9,247 nt of DNA from Sedimentisphaerales bacterium (GCA_016933985.1 JAFGTU010000415.1:1-9247); one strand, 5' to 3'; counted from the first letter of the stretch, positions 1-7,075 are shown. The notes: generated by a model not told the origin, from the sequence alone. Made by a program: numbers and translations.

Positions 1-522
1 GGCGGCGGAGCATTGATGAACCAGTCGATCCACATGGTCGATATGCTCTGCGACGTGATGCCGCCCATCGAATCGCTCCGGGCCTATACCGCCGCCGTCG
101 GCCACGACATAGAAACCGAGGACACCGCCGTCGCCGCCCTGAGGTACACCAACGGGGCGTTGGGCATTATCTACGGCACCACGGCATCATGGCCGGGGCA
201 GTTCAGGCGGTTTGAGATCACCGGCACAAAGGGGACCGTTATACAGGTGGAGAACAGCTTCACTGTCTGGCAGTTCACCGATGAAAAGCCGCAGGACGAA
301 AAAATCCGCGCCAAGTTCGGCGGAATTACCGGCGGAGGAGGAGTCTCAGACCCCGCCGCCATAACCCACGACAATCATACACGCAACTTCAAGGCCTTCC
401 TCGATGCCCTTGAAACCGGCGAAGATTTCTGGATCGACGGAGCCGAGGCAAGAAAAGCAGTAGAAGTAATACTGGCAATATACCGATCCGCAAAAGAGCA
501 AAGGCCCGTCAAGCTCGGTTAG
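1..522 (+). CDS. Gfo/Idh/MocA-family oxidoreductase, C-terminal part
   Basis: This is the last 173 residues of an NAD(P)-dependent sugar or polyol dehydrogenase-type protein; the Rossmann half and the true start lie to the left of the window. The frame is open from base 1 and begins GGGALMNQSIHMVD, the conserved segment of the C-terminal alpha/beta domain. His-11 and Asp-14 of the visible part sit where the family carries its catalytic His/Asp pair. After it comes the usual sheet-forming region (DTAVAALRYTNGALGIIYGTT, positions spread over residues 39-59; EITGTKGTV) and the final helix with DNHTRNFKAFLDALETGED and the EARKAVEVILAIYRSA signature. The TTG/ATG codons at 13-18 are internal, because the conserved motif begins before them. 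The gene ends tail to tail with the glycosyltransferase and shares 4 bases with it. It resembles cytoplasmic members of the family rather than the Tat-exported paralogues further right, but export cannot be judged without the N-terminus. The substrate is unknown. Confidence 0.9.
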   Translation, partial: GGGALMNQSIHMVDMLCDVMPPIESLRAYTAAVGHDIETEDTAVAALRYTNGALGIIYGTTASWPGQFRRFEITGTKGTVIQVENSFTVWQFTDEKPQDEKIRAKFGGITGGGGVSDPAAITHDNHTRNFKAFLDALETGEDFWIDGAEARKAVEVILAIYRSAKEQRPVKLG

Positions 523-1985
523 GAGTTTAGCCCCTTGCCAGCGTCGTGAGACATTGCAGGATTTCCGGCAACGGATTGAAGCGGCAGAGCGGCCTCCTCA
601 TCCGGCGCATGCCGCTTCTTCACTTCGAGAACAGAAGGCTTCTGGCGAGTGAACTTCACGCCTCGCCCGGTGACTATCTCTTTTCCCTCGCGCAGGAAAT
701 CCACATACTGAATAAGCCCCCACGCGCTGTTGGACCACCTCATCTGGTAGCCGCGCTGGTGGGCCTGGCGCTCCATAATCAGCCGTTTTTCCCTGTTGAA
801 GACGAGGTAGTCCAAGCCGCGGGCAATCTGTTCGACGGAAGCCTCGCCGGGATCGACGAGAATCCCCCTGGCATACCTGCCTATCATCAGCCCTTCCGGG
901 CAGCGCTTGTTCGAATGAATCAGCTCAAGAGCATACAAGAATTTCGTCGCGATGGCCGCCCTGCCCGCTCCGACGGTATCGGCCAGAATGCCGCTCGATA
1001 TCTGCTGCATGTTCAGATACGGCAGAACCATGACATTCGTCCCACCGTAAAAATTCAACAGGGTCGTCTCATCCAGGAAGCAGTCGTAGAATACCACATC
1101 GTTCTTACTGATATCGACAACTGAAAGGTCCCGCGTCCTGCACCACCTGACTTTAGCGCTCTCAAGGGCATCGGCGAGCGTTTTCTGGTATTCCGCATAA
1201 GCCCGCCCGCCGTCGGCCTTAATAAACTCAGGGTGGACCTGGCCGGCAATAAGATACACAATCTTCTTACGCTGCTCCTCGGTGCATGATTCGGCCAGGA
1301 ATCGCCCGTGAGCACGAATTGCATATTGAATTCCCTTGTCCGGCGAGAGCAAACCCAGAGTCGTAATCAAAAAATGCTCGCCAATCCCGAGACTTTGCTT
1401 AATCGCAAGCCTGTCGTACTGAGATGGGTGGTGCATCCTGATCCCATGGTCCAGATGTTTGAGCTTAGCGTGTGCGATGCCGTATTTATCCGACTCGAGT
1501 ATATGAATCGCGCTTTCAGTAGTCACGACCAGGCCGTCGCTGTGCTCGGCAAGGTCGAGCAGGACCTGCTTCTGGTGAGCGTCCGGCGAATCCAAAACCG
1601 TATGAAGATACACGAGCGTCAGCAGCCCATGTTTGTGAAAGACCTTGGCCATTTCGACGAAATTCGTACCCCGTCCGTCGTTCCCATCCTTGTCGGGATC
1701 AAGCCCATACTCATGCTGAAGCAGCACGACGGTGGGGTTAGGGCTCTGATCGGCACGAGTGACAATATGCTTGGCATTCTCGGCCCAAGACTTTGGATTG
1801 TATTGGTCGATAACCAAATCAACCGGGATGCCGTAAGGACCGCTTTGGTTGTCAATCGCGGCAACACGAATATGACCAACCTCAGCGGTAAGCTGCTCCA
1901 ATGCGGTTCCCAGATCCCGAGAAAAAGTCCCTAGCCCACACCGACGAGGAGGATATGTGCTGACTATGCGTATATTGTAAGGCAT
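519..1985 (-). CDS. GT-B fold glycosyltransferase (GT4-like)
   Basis: A 488-residue glycosyltransferase that would transfer a sugar from a nucleotide-sugar donor in the cytoplasm; donor and acceptor are not known. The N-terminal Rossmann domain opens with RIVSTYPPRRCGLGTFSRDL (residues 6-25), a signature of a GT4-like subgroup that I recall near mannoside phosphorylases. It continues with QHEYG (90-94), LHTVLDSP (127-134) and a DHGIR turn (179-183). The C-terminal donor-binding domain shows TLGLLSPDKGIQYAI (209-223), with Lys-217 at the usual phosphate-contact position, and LPYLNMQQISSG (321-332) followed by GAGRAAIAT, which replaces the more common E-x7-E segment. Residues from about 440 are a charged, probably disordered tail. 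There is no signal peptide or membrane segment. The ATG at 1985 is preceded by GAGGG at a 6-base spacing (1992-1996). It lies 52 bases downstream of the isomerase-like gene and is probably cotranscribed with it. Two long open frames on the opposite strand are shadows. Confidence 0.9.
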   Translation of the reverse strand: MPYNIRIVSTYPPRRCGLGTFSRDLGTALEQLTAEVGHIRVAAIDNQSGPYGIPVDLVIDQYNPKSWAENAKHIVTRADQSPNPTVVLLQHEYGLDPDKDGNDGRGTNFVEMAKVFHKHGLLTLVYLHTVLDSPDAHQKQVLLDLAEHSDGLVVTTESAIHILESDKYGIAHAKLKHLDHGIRMHHPSQYDRLAIKQSLGIGEHFLITTLGLLSPDKGIQYAIRAHGRFLAESCTEEQRKKIVYLIAGQVHPEFIKADGGRAYAEYQKTLADALESAKVRWCRTRDLSVVDISKNDVVFYDCFLDETTLLNFYGGTNVMVLPYLNMQQISSGILADTVGAGRAAIATKFLYALELIHSNKRCPEGLMIGRYARGILVDPGEASVEQIARGLDYLVFNREKRLIMERQAHQRGYQMRWSNSAWGLIQYVDFLREGKEIVTGRGVKFTRQKPSVLEVKKRHAPDEEAALPLQSVAGNPAMSHDAGKGLNS

Positions 1986-2037
1986 ATAGCACCCTCGATA
2001 AATTGAAAATACCTTGTCACAAGCTGCACGATGTCAT

Positions 2038-2931
2038 TTACGAAACAAGAAGCACGTCCTTAACCGCCGGCGTCTGCAAGGCCGCCAGAGCGCCCTTGAC
2101 GTAGCCGACCGATTCGGCCAAGCCCGCCAGCGGATCGTCGGCGTTTTCCTCGTACTCGAAGGAGACGACACCCGCGTAGTTAATCTCGATAAGCACGCGC
2201 AGGAATCCCGGGATATCTATCACACCGCGGCCGACTTCGCAGCCGTGGTCCTTAGCCGTTGGGCCAGTTACGTCCTTGATATGCACATCAAGGAGACGCC
2301 CGCCAACCTTCTCGGTCGAGGCGACCGGATCGATGCCCAGCCGCTGCGTGTGCCCGATATCATGGCATAGACCGATCCGCTCATCGTACTGCTTGACTTT
2401 CTCAAGAACCTGGTCCGGGGTGGGCCAGACCTTGTCACCGGGGCCGTGATTATGGATTGCGACTTTGATGTCGTACTCTTTGACCTTTTTGTCAACCAGG
2501 TCCAGAAGCTCTGGCGAAGGCGCCGCGATGATGACCTTCATCCCCGCGGCCTTGGCATATTCGAACGCCCTGTCCACGTCCGCCTTGTTGTTCATGGAGA
2601 TGACGCCGCCTCCATAGAGAATCAGCCCGGCATCCTTGACCTTTTTGACGACCTGGCGTATCTGCTCGTCGCTGCTTTCCAGCGGGAGATGAAAGCTCTT
2701 GAAGCAGATGTATTTCAATCCCACCCTCTTTGTCATCGCCAATGTCTCATCGAGCTTGAATTTTCGCAGCGTGTAAGAAGCCAAACCCAATTCGAAGCGC
2801 GGTTTGACCGCTCTGACTGTGGTCTTCAAATCGTATATGGGCGAGCTGTCCGCTTTCGCGGCTAACGAAGCGGTAACACCCGCACCGGCCAGCTTAATAA
2901 AATGCCTTCTACTCTGCCGTTCTGGTCTCAT
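2038..2931 (-). CDS. Tat-exported sugar isomerase/epimerase-like TIM-barrel protein
   Basis: A 297-residue member of the xylose isomerase-like / AP endonuclease 2 family, whose members isomerise, epimerise, dehydrate or cleave sugars and keto-sugars using a bound divalent metal. The N-terminus carries a near-consensus twin-arginine signal, SRRHFIK at residues 7-13, followed by a short Ala/Gly-rich segment, so the protein is probably exported folded. The barrel begins near residue 46 (FELGLASYTLRKF). Likely metal-site segments are IHNHG (159-163), CHDIGHT (189-195), DVHIKD (215-220) and SFEYEE (257-262), matching the usual Asp/His/Glu set. The ATG at 2931 has AGGAG 9 bases upstream (2941-2945). 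It is divergent from the two Tat-exported oxidoreductases, with promoters for both sides in between. Such oxidoreductase plus isomerase pairs fit periplasmic chemistry on 3-keto sugars. That role is inferred from family and context; an ordinary sugar isomerase is equally compatible with the sequence. Confidence 0.88.
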   Translation of the reverse strand: MRPERQSRRHFIKLAGAGVTASLAAKADSSPIYDLKTTVRAVKPRFELGLASYTLRKFKLDETLAMTKRVGLKYICFKSFHLPLESSDEQIRQVVKKVKDAGLILYGGGVISMNNKADVDRAFEYAKAAGMKVIIAAPSPELLDLVDKKVKEYDIKVAIHNHGPGDKVWPTPDQVLEKVKQYDERIGLCHDIGHTQRLGIDPVASTEKVGGRLLDVHIKDVTGPTAKDHGCEVGRGVIDIPGFLRVLIEINYAGVVSFEYEENADDPLAGLAESVGYVKGALAALQTPAVKDVLLVS

Positions 2932-2967
2932 TTGCGTTTTCTCCTGAAAAATACCGGCATAGAGTTC

Positions 2968-2995
2968 ATTATCAACGCCCTAAGAATAATCTAAA
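2968..2995 (-). promoter_or_regulatory. candidate promoter for isomerase/glycosyltransferase genes
   Basis: On the minus strand TTTAGA (2990-2995) and GATAAT (2968-2973) are separated by 16 bases, a fair match to the sigma-70 -35/-10 pattern (4 of 6 and 5 of 6). It sits about 37 bases before the start codon at 2931. The match was made by eye, and planctomycete promoters are less well characterised, so this is a candidate only. Confidence 0.35.
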
Positions 2996-3022
2996 CACCG
3001 CTCAGATGCAAGGAAATTCGCA

Positions 3023-3051
3023 TTGCTGATTTGGGCCGGATTTGTTATGAT
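3023..3051 (+). promoter_or_regulatory. candidate promoter for the oxidoreductase/DUF6807 operon
   Basis: TTGCTG (3023-3028) and TATGAT (3046-3051) are spaced by 17 bases. The -10 box is 5 of 6 to TATAAT and the -35 box keeps the TTG. Transcription would begin near 3058, at a small inverted repeat (GGCT AAA AGCC, 3057-3067), leaving a leader of about 70 bases before the start at 3129. This is the best plus-strand match I found in the divergent region. Confidence 0.42.
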
Positions 3052-3128
3052 CGGGCGGCTAAAAGCCAAAAACAAACGTTCCGCATCTGGAAAAGAAGGT
3101 CAAGACGCTGAATACGCAAAGAACCAGG

Positions 3129-4457
3129 ATGTTGCGTTCCTCCACCCGCCGACAGTTTCTCAGAAACTCGCTCGCAGCCGGTGCAGCCACCGCCGTGCTC
3201 GGTCCGACAATAGTGCCGAGCACCGTATTCGGCGCCGACGCCCCCAGCAACCGCATCACCATCGGCATGATCGGCATGGGTCGCCAGGCTTATCAGTCCA
3301 ACCTGAAGACTTTCCTCGGTTTTTCAGATGTGCAGGTGGTGGCCGTCAACGATGTGGACGCGTGGCGGCTGGACAACGCCAAAAAAGCCGTTGAGAAGGA
3401 ATACGCAAACCAGAAGGCGCCGGGAACGTTCAAGGGCTGCTCGGCCCACAAAGATTTCCGCGAGATTCTCGACCGCTCCGATATCGACGCGGTGATGATC
3501 TCCACGCCGGACCATTGGCACGTGCCGATGGCCACGGCCGCAGCAAGGGCAGGCAAAGACATCTGCTGCGAAAAGCCCCTGACCTTGAGCATAGCTGAGG
3601 GCAGGGTTCTCAGCGATACGGTCACGCGGTACGCCAGAGTATTCCGCACCGACAGCGAGTTCCGGTCGCACCAGTGCTTCCAGAAGACCTGCGAATTAGT
3701 GCTCAACGGCAGGATCGGCAAGATTCACACAATTCGCACGGGTGTGCCCGCTGGCGATATTGCAGGCAAGCCGCAAGCCCCTATGCCGGTGCCGGAAGAG
3801 CTGGATTACGACCTCTGGCTCGGCCCGGCCCCGGCGGCCCCATATACGCTCCAGCGAGTCCACCCCCGCCGCAGCTACGACCGGCCGGGCTGGATGAGAG
3901 TCCTCGACTACTGCGAAGGAATGGTCACAAACTGGGGCGCCCATCTAAACGATATCGCCCAGTGGGGCAACGAAACCGAGCGAACCGGGCCGATTGAAAT
4001 CGAGGGGACAGGCAAATTTCCCACTGACGGCCTGTGGAATGTCCTGCTCAGCCTGGACATCCGCTACAAGTTCGCCAACGGCGTGCGAATGTTCTACAGT
4101 ATCAGCAGACCATACGTCCGTTTTGAAGGCGACGAGGGCTGGATCGAGGCCGACTACAATACGCGAAGCATAAAGGCCGAGCCTGAATCGATCCTTAAAT
4201 CGCCCATCGGCCCAAACGGTATCCACCTTCCGTTGAAGGGCGAAAAGAGGGACTTCATCGACGCCGTAAAGACCCGCGGACAAACCCTGGCCGACGCAGA
4301 AACAGGCCACCGAACGACATCGCTCTGCCAATTGGGGCATATTGCCATCCGGACCGGCCGTAAGCTGCGATGGGACCCGGACGCCGAAACATTCACCAAC
4401 AACGAAACCGCCAACCGGCTCCTTAGCCGACCAATGCGAAGCCCGTGGCGGTTATAG
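3129..4457 (+). CDS. Tat-exported Gfo/Idh/MocA oxidoreductase, first paralogue
   Basis: A 442-residue NAD(P)-dependent oxidoreductase of the long, Tat-exported type frequent in planctomycetes. STRRQFLR (residues 5-12) with an Ala-rich segment and VFGA near residue 33-36 form the export signal. The Rossmann motif is ITIGMIGMGRQA (43-54), where the last Gly of GxGxxG is Ala. Then come TPDHWH (126-131) and CEKP (147-150), with Lys-149 as the expected catalytic lysine. The C-terminal domain has the PMPVPEELDYDLWLGPAP stretch (218-235), RPGWMR, and WGAHLNDIAQWG (269-280), with His-272 as the probable catalytic His. The segment RTDSEFRSH (173-181) departs from the GSQQRS seen at the same place in the neighbour. 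The protein ends MRSPWRL. No other in-frame start fits; the ribosome binding site before the ATG at 3129 is weak (CCAGG directly adjacent). It is first in an apparent three-gene operon. By eye about half its residues match the next protein. The sugar substrate is unknown. Confidence 0.92.
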   Translation: MLRSSTRRQFLRNSLAAGAATAVLGPTIVPSTVFGADAPSNRITIGMIGMGRQAYQSNLKTFLGFSDVQVVAVNDVDAWRLDNAKKAVEKEYANQKAPGTFKGCSAHKDFREILDRSDIDAVMISTPDHWHVPMATAAARAGKDICCEKPLTLSIAEGRVLSDTVTRYARVFRTDSEFRSHQCFQKTCELVLNGRIGKIHTIRTGVPAGDIAGKPQAPMPVPEELDYDLWLGPAPAAPYTLQRVHPRRSYDRPGWMRVLDYCEGMVTNWGAHLNDIAQWGNETERTGPIEIEGTGKFPTDGLWNVLLSLDIRYKFANGVRMFYSISRPYVRFEGDEGWIEADYNTRSIKAEPESILKSPIGPNGIHLPLKGEKRDFIDAVKTRGQTLADAETGHRTTSLCQLGHIAIRTGRKLRWDPDAETFTNNETANRLLSRPMRSPWRL

Positions 4458-4459
4458 AT

Positions 4460-4487
4460 TGATTATTGATGATTGACTATTGATTAT
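4460..4487 (+). repeat. four-unit heptad tandem repeat in intergenic spacer
   Basis: Four consecutive 7-base units, TGATTAT, TGATGAT, TGACTAT and TGATTAT, begin 3 bases after the upstream stop codon and end 18 bases before the next start. The units carry TGA in all three plus-strand frames. The same kind of array occurs at 5819-5846. Confidence 0.85.
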
Positions 4488-4490
4488 TGT

Positions 4491-4494
4491 AAGG
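4491..4494 (+). promoter_or_regulatory. ribosome binding site deciding the start at 4506
   Basis: AAGG, followed by GG, lies 11 bases upstream of the ATG at 4506. That start places the twin-arginine motif at residues 9-10, as expected. An in-frame ATG at 4473 falls inside the heptad repeat and would put a non-family peptide before the signal, so it is rejected. Confidence 0.5.
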
Positions 4495-4505
4495 GCTGGC
4501 CTGAT

Positions 4506-5816
4506 ATGAAAAAGACGCATACAGTATCGCGCAGAGAATTCATGGGAAGTGCCGCTTCCTTAGCAGGTGCGGCGATAGTAGGGCCTGTGATTGTTCCGAG
4601 TTCGGTATTCGGGGCGAACGCTCCAAGCGAACGGATCACCGTCGGCGCTATTGGCGTCGGACGAATGGGCAACGGCGATTTGGGAGAGGCTTTGGGATTG
4701 AAGCAGGTGCAGGTAGTGGCCGTTTGCGACGTTGATTCCAACCGTCTCAAGGCCGCCAAAGAGCGAGTGGAGAAGCACTACGCCGGCAAAGGCTGCTCCG
4801 CATACGGCGACTTTCGCGAGTTGATTGCGCGGGATGATATCGACGCCGTCCAGATCGCCACGCCCGACCACTGGCACGCCATCCCGGCCATCGGAGCCGC
4901 CAAGGCGGGGAAAGACATCTTCATGCAAAAGCCGATGAGCCTGACGATCCGCGAGGGCCGCATCCTGAGCGAGACAGTTCGCCGCTACGGACGCATCTTC
5001 CAGATCGGCAGCCAGCAGCGGTCCGACTCGCGATTCAGGCAAGCCTGCGAGCTCGTCCGTAACTGGAGGATCGGCGAGTTAAAGACGGTCAAGGTCGGCT
5101 TCGGCACGGACCCCGGCACGATCCCCACGCCGCCGATGCCCGTGCCCGAAGCGCTCAATTACGATCTCTGGCTCGGCCCGGCGCCCTGGGCGCCCTACAC
5201 CGAAAATCGCGTGCACCCGCAAAAGGGCTACGACCGGCCAGGCTGGCTGCGGATCGCGGACTACGGAGCCGGAATGATTACAGGGTGGGGCAGCCACCAT
5301 AACGACATCGCCCAGTGGGGAATGGGGGCAGAATACACGGGCCCCGTCGAAATCGAGGGCGAGGCCCAATTCCCCAAAGACGGACTCTGGGACGTCCACG
5401 GCAAATTCAGCATAACGTATAAGTACGCCAACGGCGTTGTAATCAACTGCGCCGACAGCGGCAGAAACAAGGATGGCATCCTTTTCGAGGGCACAGAAGG
5501 CTGGGTCTATGTCACTCGGGGAGCAATCGACGCCAATCCGAAATCTCTGCTGACCTCGACGATAAAGCCGAACGAAATCCACCTCTACGAGAGCGCCGGC
5601 CACAAGGAAAACTTCTACGAGTGCATCAAGTCGCGCAAAGAGACCTGCGCCCCAGCAGAGGTCGCCCACCGCTCCTGCAGCGTATGCCTGCTCGGCGATA
5701 TCGCAATGCACCTCGGAAGAAAACTCAAGTGGGACCCGAAGAACGAGCTATTCGTAAACGACGCAGAAGCCGACAGACTACTCTCAAAACCAATGCGAAG
5801 CCCGTGGCGGTTTTGA
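4506..5816 (+). CDS. Tat-exported Gfo/Idh/MocA oxidoreductase, second paralogue
   Basis: A 436-residue paralogue of the preceding gene with the same layout. The Tat signal is VSRREFMG (residues 7-14), then VFGA (34-37), a complete GxGxxG in GAIGVGRMG (47-55), TPDHWH (119-124), QKP (141-143), GSQQRS (168-173), LNYDLWLGPAP (217-227) and WGSHHNDIAQWG (261-272), ending MRSPWRF. Lys-142 keeps the catalytic position, but the preceding Glu of the usual EKP is Gln. His-264 or His-265 is the likely active-site His. It probably oxidises or reduces a sugar or glycoside in the periplasm using a cofactor loaded before export. It lies 48 bases after the first paralogue, separated by the heptad array, and 46 bases before the DUF6807 gene. 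The last 24 coding bases before the final divergent codon are identical to those of the first paralogue, although the bodies differ strongly. This points to tandem duplication with later divergence or 3'-end conversion. Confidence 0.93.
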   Translation: MKKTHTVSRREFMGSAASLAGAAIVGPVIVPSSVFGANAPSERITVGAIGVGRMGNGDLGEALGLKQVQVVAVCDVDSNRLKAAKERVEKHYAGKGCSAYGDFRELIARDDIDAVQIATPDHWHAIPAIGAAKAGKDIFMQKPMSLTIREGRILSETVRRYGRIFQIGSQQRSDSRFRQACELVRNWRIGELKTVKVGFGTDPGTIPTPPMPVPEALNYDLWLGPAPWAPYTENRVHPQKGYDRPGWLRIADYGAGMITGWGSHHNDIAQWGMGAEYTGPVEIEGEAQFPKDGLWDVHGKFSITYKYANGVVINCADSGRNKDGILFEGTEGWVYVTRGAIDANPKSLLTSTIKPNEIHLYESAGHKENFYECIKSRKETCAPAEVAHRSCSVCLLGDIAMHLGRKLKWDPKNELFVNDAEADRLLSKPMRSPWRF

Positions 5817-5818
5817 AT

Positions 5819-5846
5819 TGATTATTTGCTATTGATTATTGATTAT
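5819..5846 (+). repeat. second four-unit heptad tandem repeat
   Basis: Four 7-base units, TGATTAT, TTGCTAT, TGATTAT and TGATTAT, again begin 3 bases after the upstream stop codon. They end 16 bases before the DUF6807 start. Unit number, length and offset match the array at 4460-4487, but the variant units differ. Confidence 0.85.
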
Positions 5847-5862
5847 TTGGAGCGGTTGAGAC

Positions 5863-6816
5863 ATGAGCTTGGGAACGAAGTTCCTTATTCACTCGGCGAC
5901 AACTATCGCAGTTCTTTCATTAATAGGGCCACCTGCCGGAGGCGTTGAGGGGCAGAAAGTGGCCGCCAAAATTGAAAAGGACAAGGTGGTCGTGACGATC
6001 GACGGCAAGCTCTTTACGTGCTACAAGTTCAGCAAGACTCAGAAGTATCCCTATTTCTGGCCTGTCAACGGGCCGGCTTCCGGCAAATCAGTTACTACCG
6101 AGACATCAGAGCCGTATCCCCACCATCACTCGCTCTTCTTCGCCTGCGACAGAGTCAACGGCGGCAACTACTGGCAGGAGGGCAACGAACGAGGGCAAAT
6201 TTTCTCGCAAGGCCCGAAGATTGTCGAGCCGGGCGGACAACGAGTAGTCTTCACCGACGAATGCCTCTGGAAGCAGCCGGGCGCCGAGGCGGTTATTAAA
6301 GACAGCCGGCGCATCACCATCACCGCCCCGACAAATGACCTGAGAATCATCGACTTCGACATTGCTATCGAGCCGCTTACCGACGTCACCATCCTCAAGA
6401 CCAACCACGCCCTGTTCTCGGCGAGAGTCGTGCCGGAACTGAGCGTCAAGTCGGGCGGAACTCTAATCAACGCCGAGGGCAAACAAGGCGAGAAGGGCAC
6501 CTGGGGCCTCAACTCCGCCTGGTGCGACTACTACGGAACGTGCGACGGCGTCACCGAGGGAATCGCAATCTTCGACAATCCCAACAATCGCTGGTTCCCC
6601 TGTAAATGGTTCACCCGCGACTACGGCTTCTTCTCGCCGACGCCAATGAACTGGCTCGAAAACGACCTACTCCATTTACACAAGGGAAAGAAGCTAAAGC
6701 TCCAGTACCGCGTCGTGGTTCACGCCGGTGATGCCCAAAAGGCCCGGATTGAAGAGTTGTTCGAGTTGTACAAGCTCGCCGGCGACCTGTCGAGCAAGGC
6801 GAAAGTTACACACTAA
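5863..6816 (+). CDS. Secreted DUF6807 (PmoA-like) family protein
   Basis: A 317-residue protein with a Sec-type signal (basic start, hydrophobic residues about 8-22, small residues near 26-29). It matches the DUF6807 family, formerly labelled PmoA. The recognisable features are the YFWPVNGP segment (64-71), the HHHSLFFACDRVNGGNYWQEG block (from 87) with three consecutive His, DFDIAIEP (164-171), the NHALFSARV stretch (182-190), GLNSAWCDYYG (215-225) and the FDNPNNRWFPCKWFTRDYGFF region (237-257). The older methane-oxygenase label is misleading; the biochemical role of the family is not established to my knowledge. GGAG at 5849-5852 lies 10 bases before the ATG at 5863. It is the last gene of the oxidoreductase operon. 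Members often accompany Gfo/Idh/MocA genes in planctomycetes, which suggests a role in the same sugar pathway, perhaps as a carbohydrate-binding or processing partner. That role is inference. Confidence 0.85.
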   Translation: MSLGTKFLIHSATTIAVLSLIGPPAGGVEGQKVAAKIEKDKVVVTIDGKLFTCYKFSKTQKYPYFWPVNGPASGKSVTTETSEPYPHHHSLFFACDRVNGGNYWQEGNERGQIFSQGPKIVEPGGQRVVFTDECLWKQPGAEAVIKDSRRITITAPTNDLRIIDFDIAIEPLTDVTILKTNHALFSARVVPELSVKSGGTLINAEGKQGEKGTWGLNSAWCDYYGTCDGVTEGIAIFDNPNNRWFPCKWFTRDYGFFSPTPMNWLENDLLHLHKGKKLKLQYRVVVHAGDAQKARIEELFELYKLAGDLSSKAKVTH

Positions 6817-6930
6817 ACGAAACAACGAACGTTCATTTGTCACGGTTTAGGCGAATGACCTTCTCGGCGGACCTCCATACCACCAGAGACTGATGGCTCT
6901 TAGTCCATCATCACAACATCTCTTCCTGCT

Positions 6931-6982
6931 CTTCATGTCCTTCATGGTGGGAAAAAATGGATTTACCATGAAGGGCATGAAG
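6931..6982. repeat. 18-bp palindromic hairpin repeat
   Basis: The arm at 6931-6948 (CTTCATGTCCTTCATGGT) and the arm at 6965-6982 are reverse complements with one mismatch (a G-U pair in RNA), around a 16-base A-rich loop. From general knowledge, CTTCATG/CATGAAG palindromes of this kind recur between genes in many bacterial genomes. It has no T tract, so I do not call it a terminator. Confidence 0.75.
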
Positions 6983-7075
6983 GTATTGAAGATGTACCCG
7001 GATCATCCACAGCATAAAATCATAAAAAATCTGCAATGTCCTTCAATTCCTGCGCCGTATAAACCTTCTGTTGTG

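Noticed and set aside
546..1934. Two long plus-strand open frames (546-1124 and 1308-1934) opposite the glycosyltransferase
   Set aside because: They are antisense to a well-supported gene with conserved motifs, have no recognisable domain and are explained by codon bias.
2446..2865. 139-codon plus-strand open frame in the isomerase-like gene
   Set aside because: It is antisense to a gene with clear TIM-barrel motifs and a Tat signal.
4460..4487. Heptad repeats as a CRISPR-like array
   Set aside because: The units are 7 bases long and contiguous, without spacers.
4473..4505. Earlier in-frame ATG for the second oxidoreductase
   Set aside because: It lies within the heptad repeat and would place 11 non-family residues before the Tat signal; the ATG at 4506 has a ribosome binding site and the normal signal position.
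5079..5711. 210-codon minus-strand open frame
   Set aside because: It is a shadow of the second oxidoreductase, with no family features and no ribosome binding site context.
5863..6816. Methane or ammonia monooxygenase subunit, suggested by the PmoA label
   Set aside because: The protein is soluble and secreted, without the multiple membrane segments of true PmoA; it fits DUF6807.
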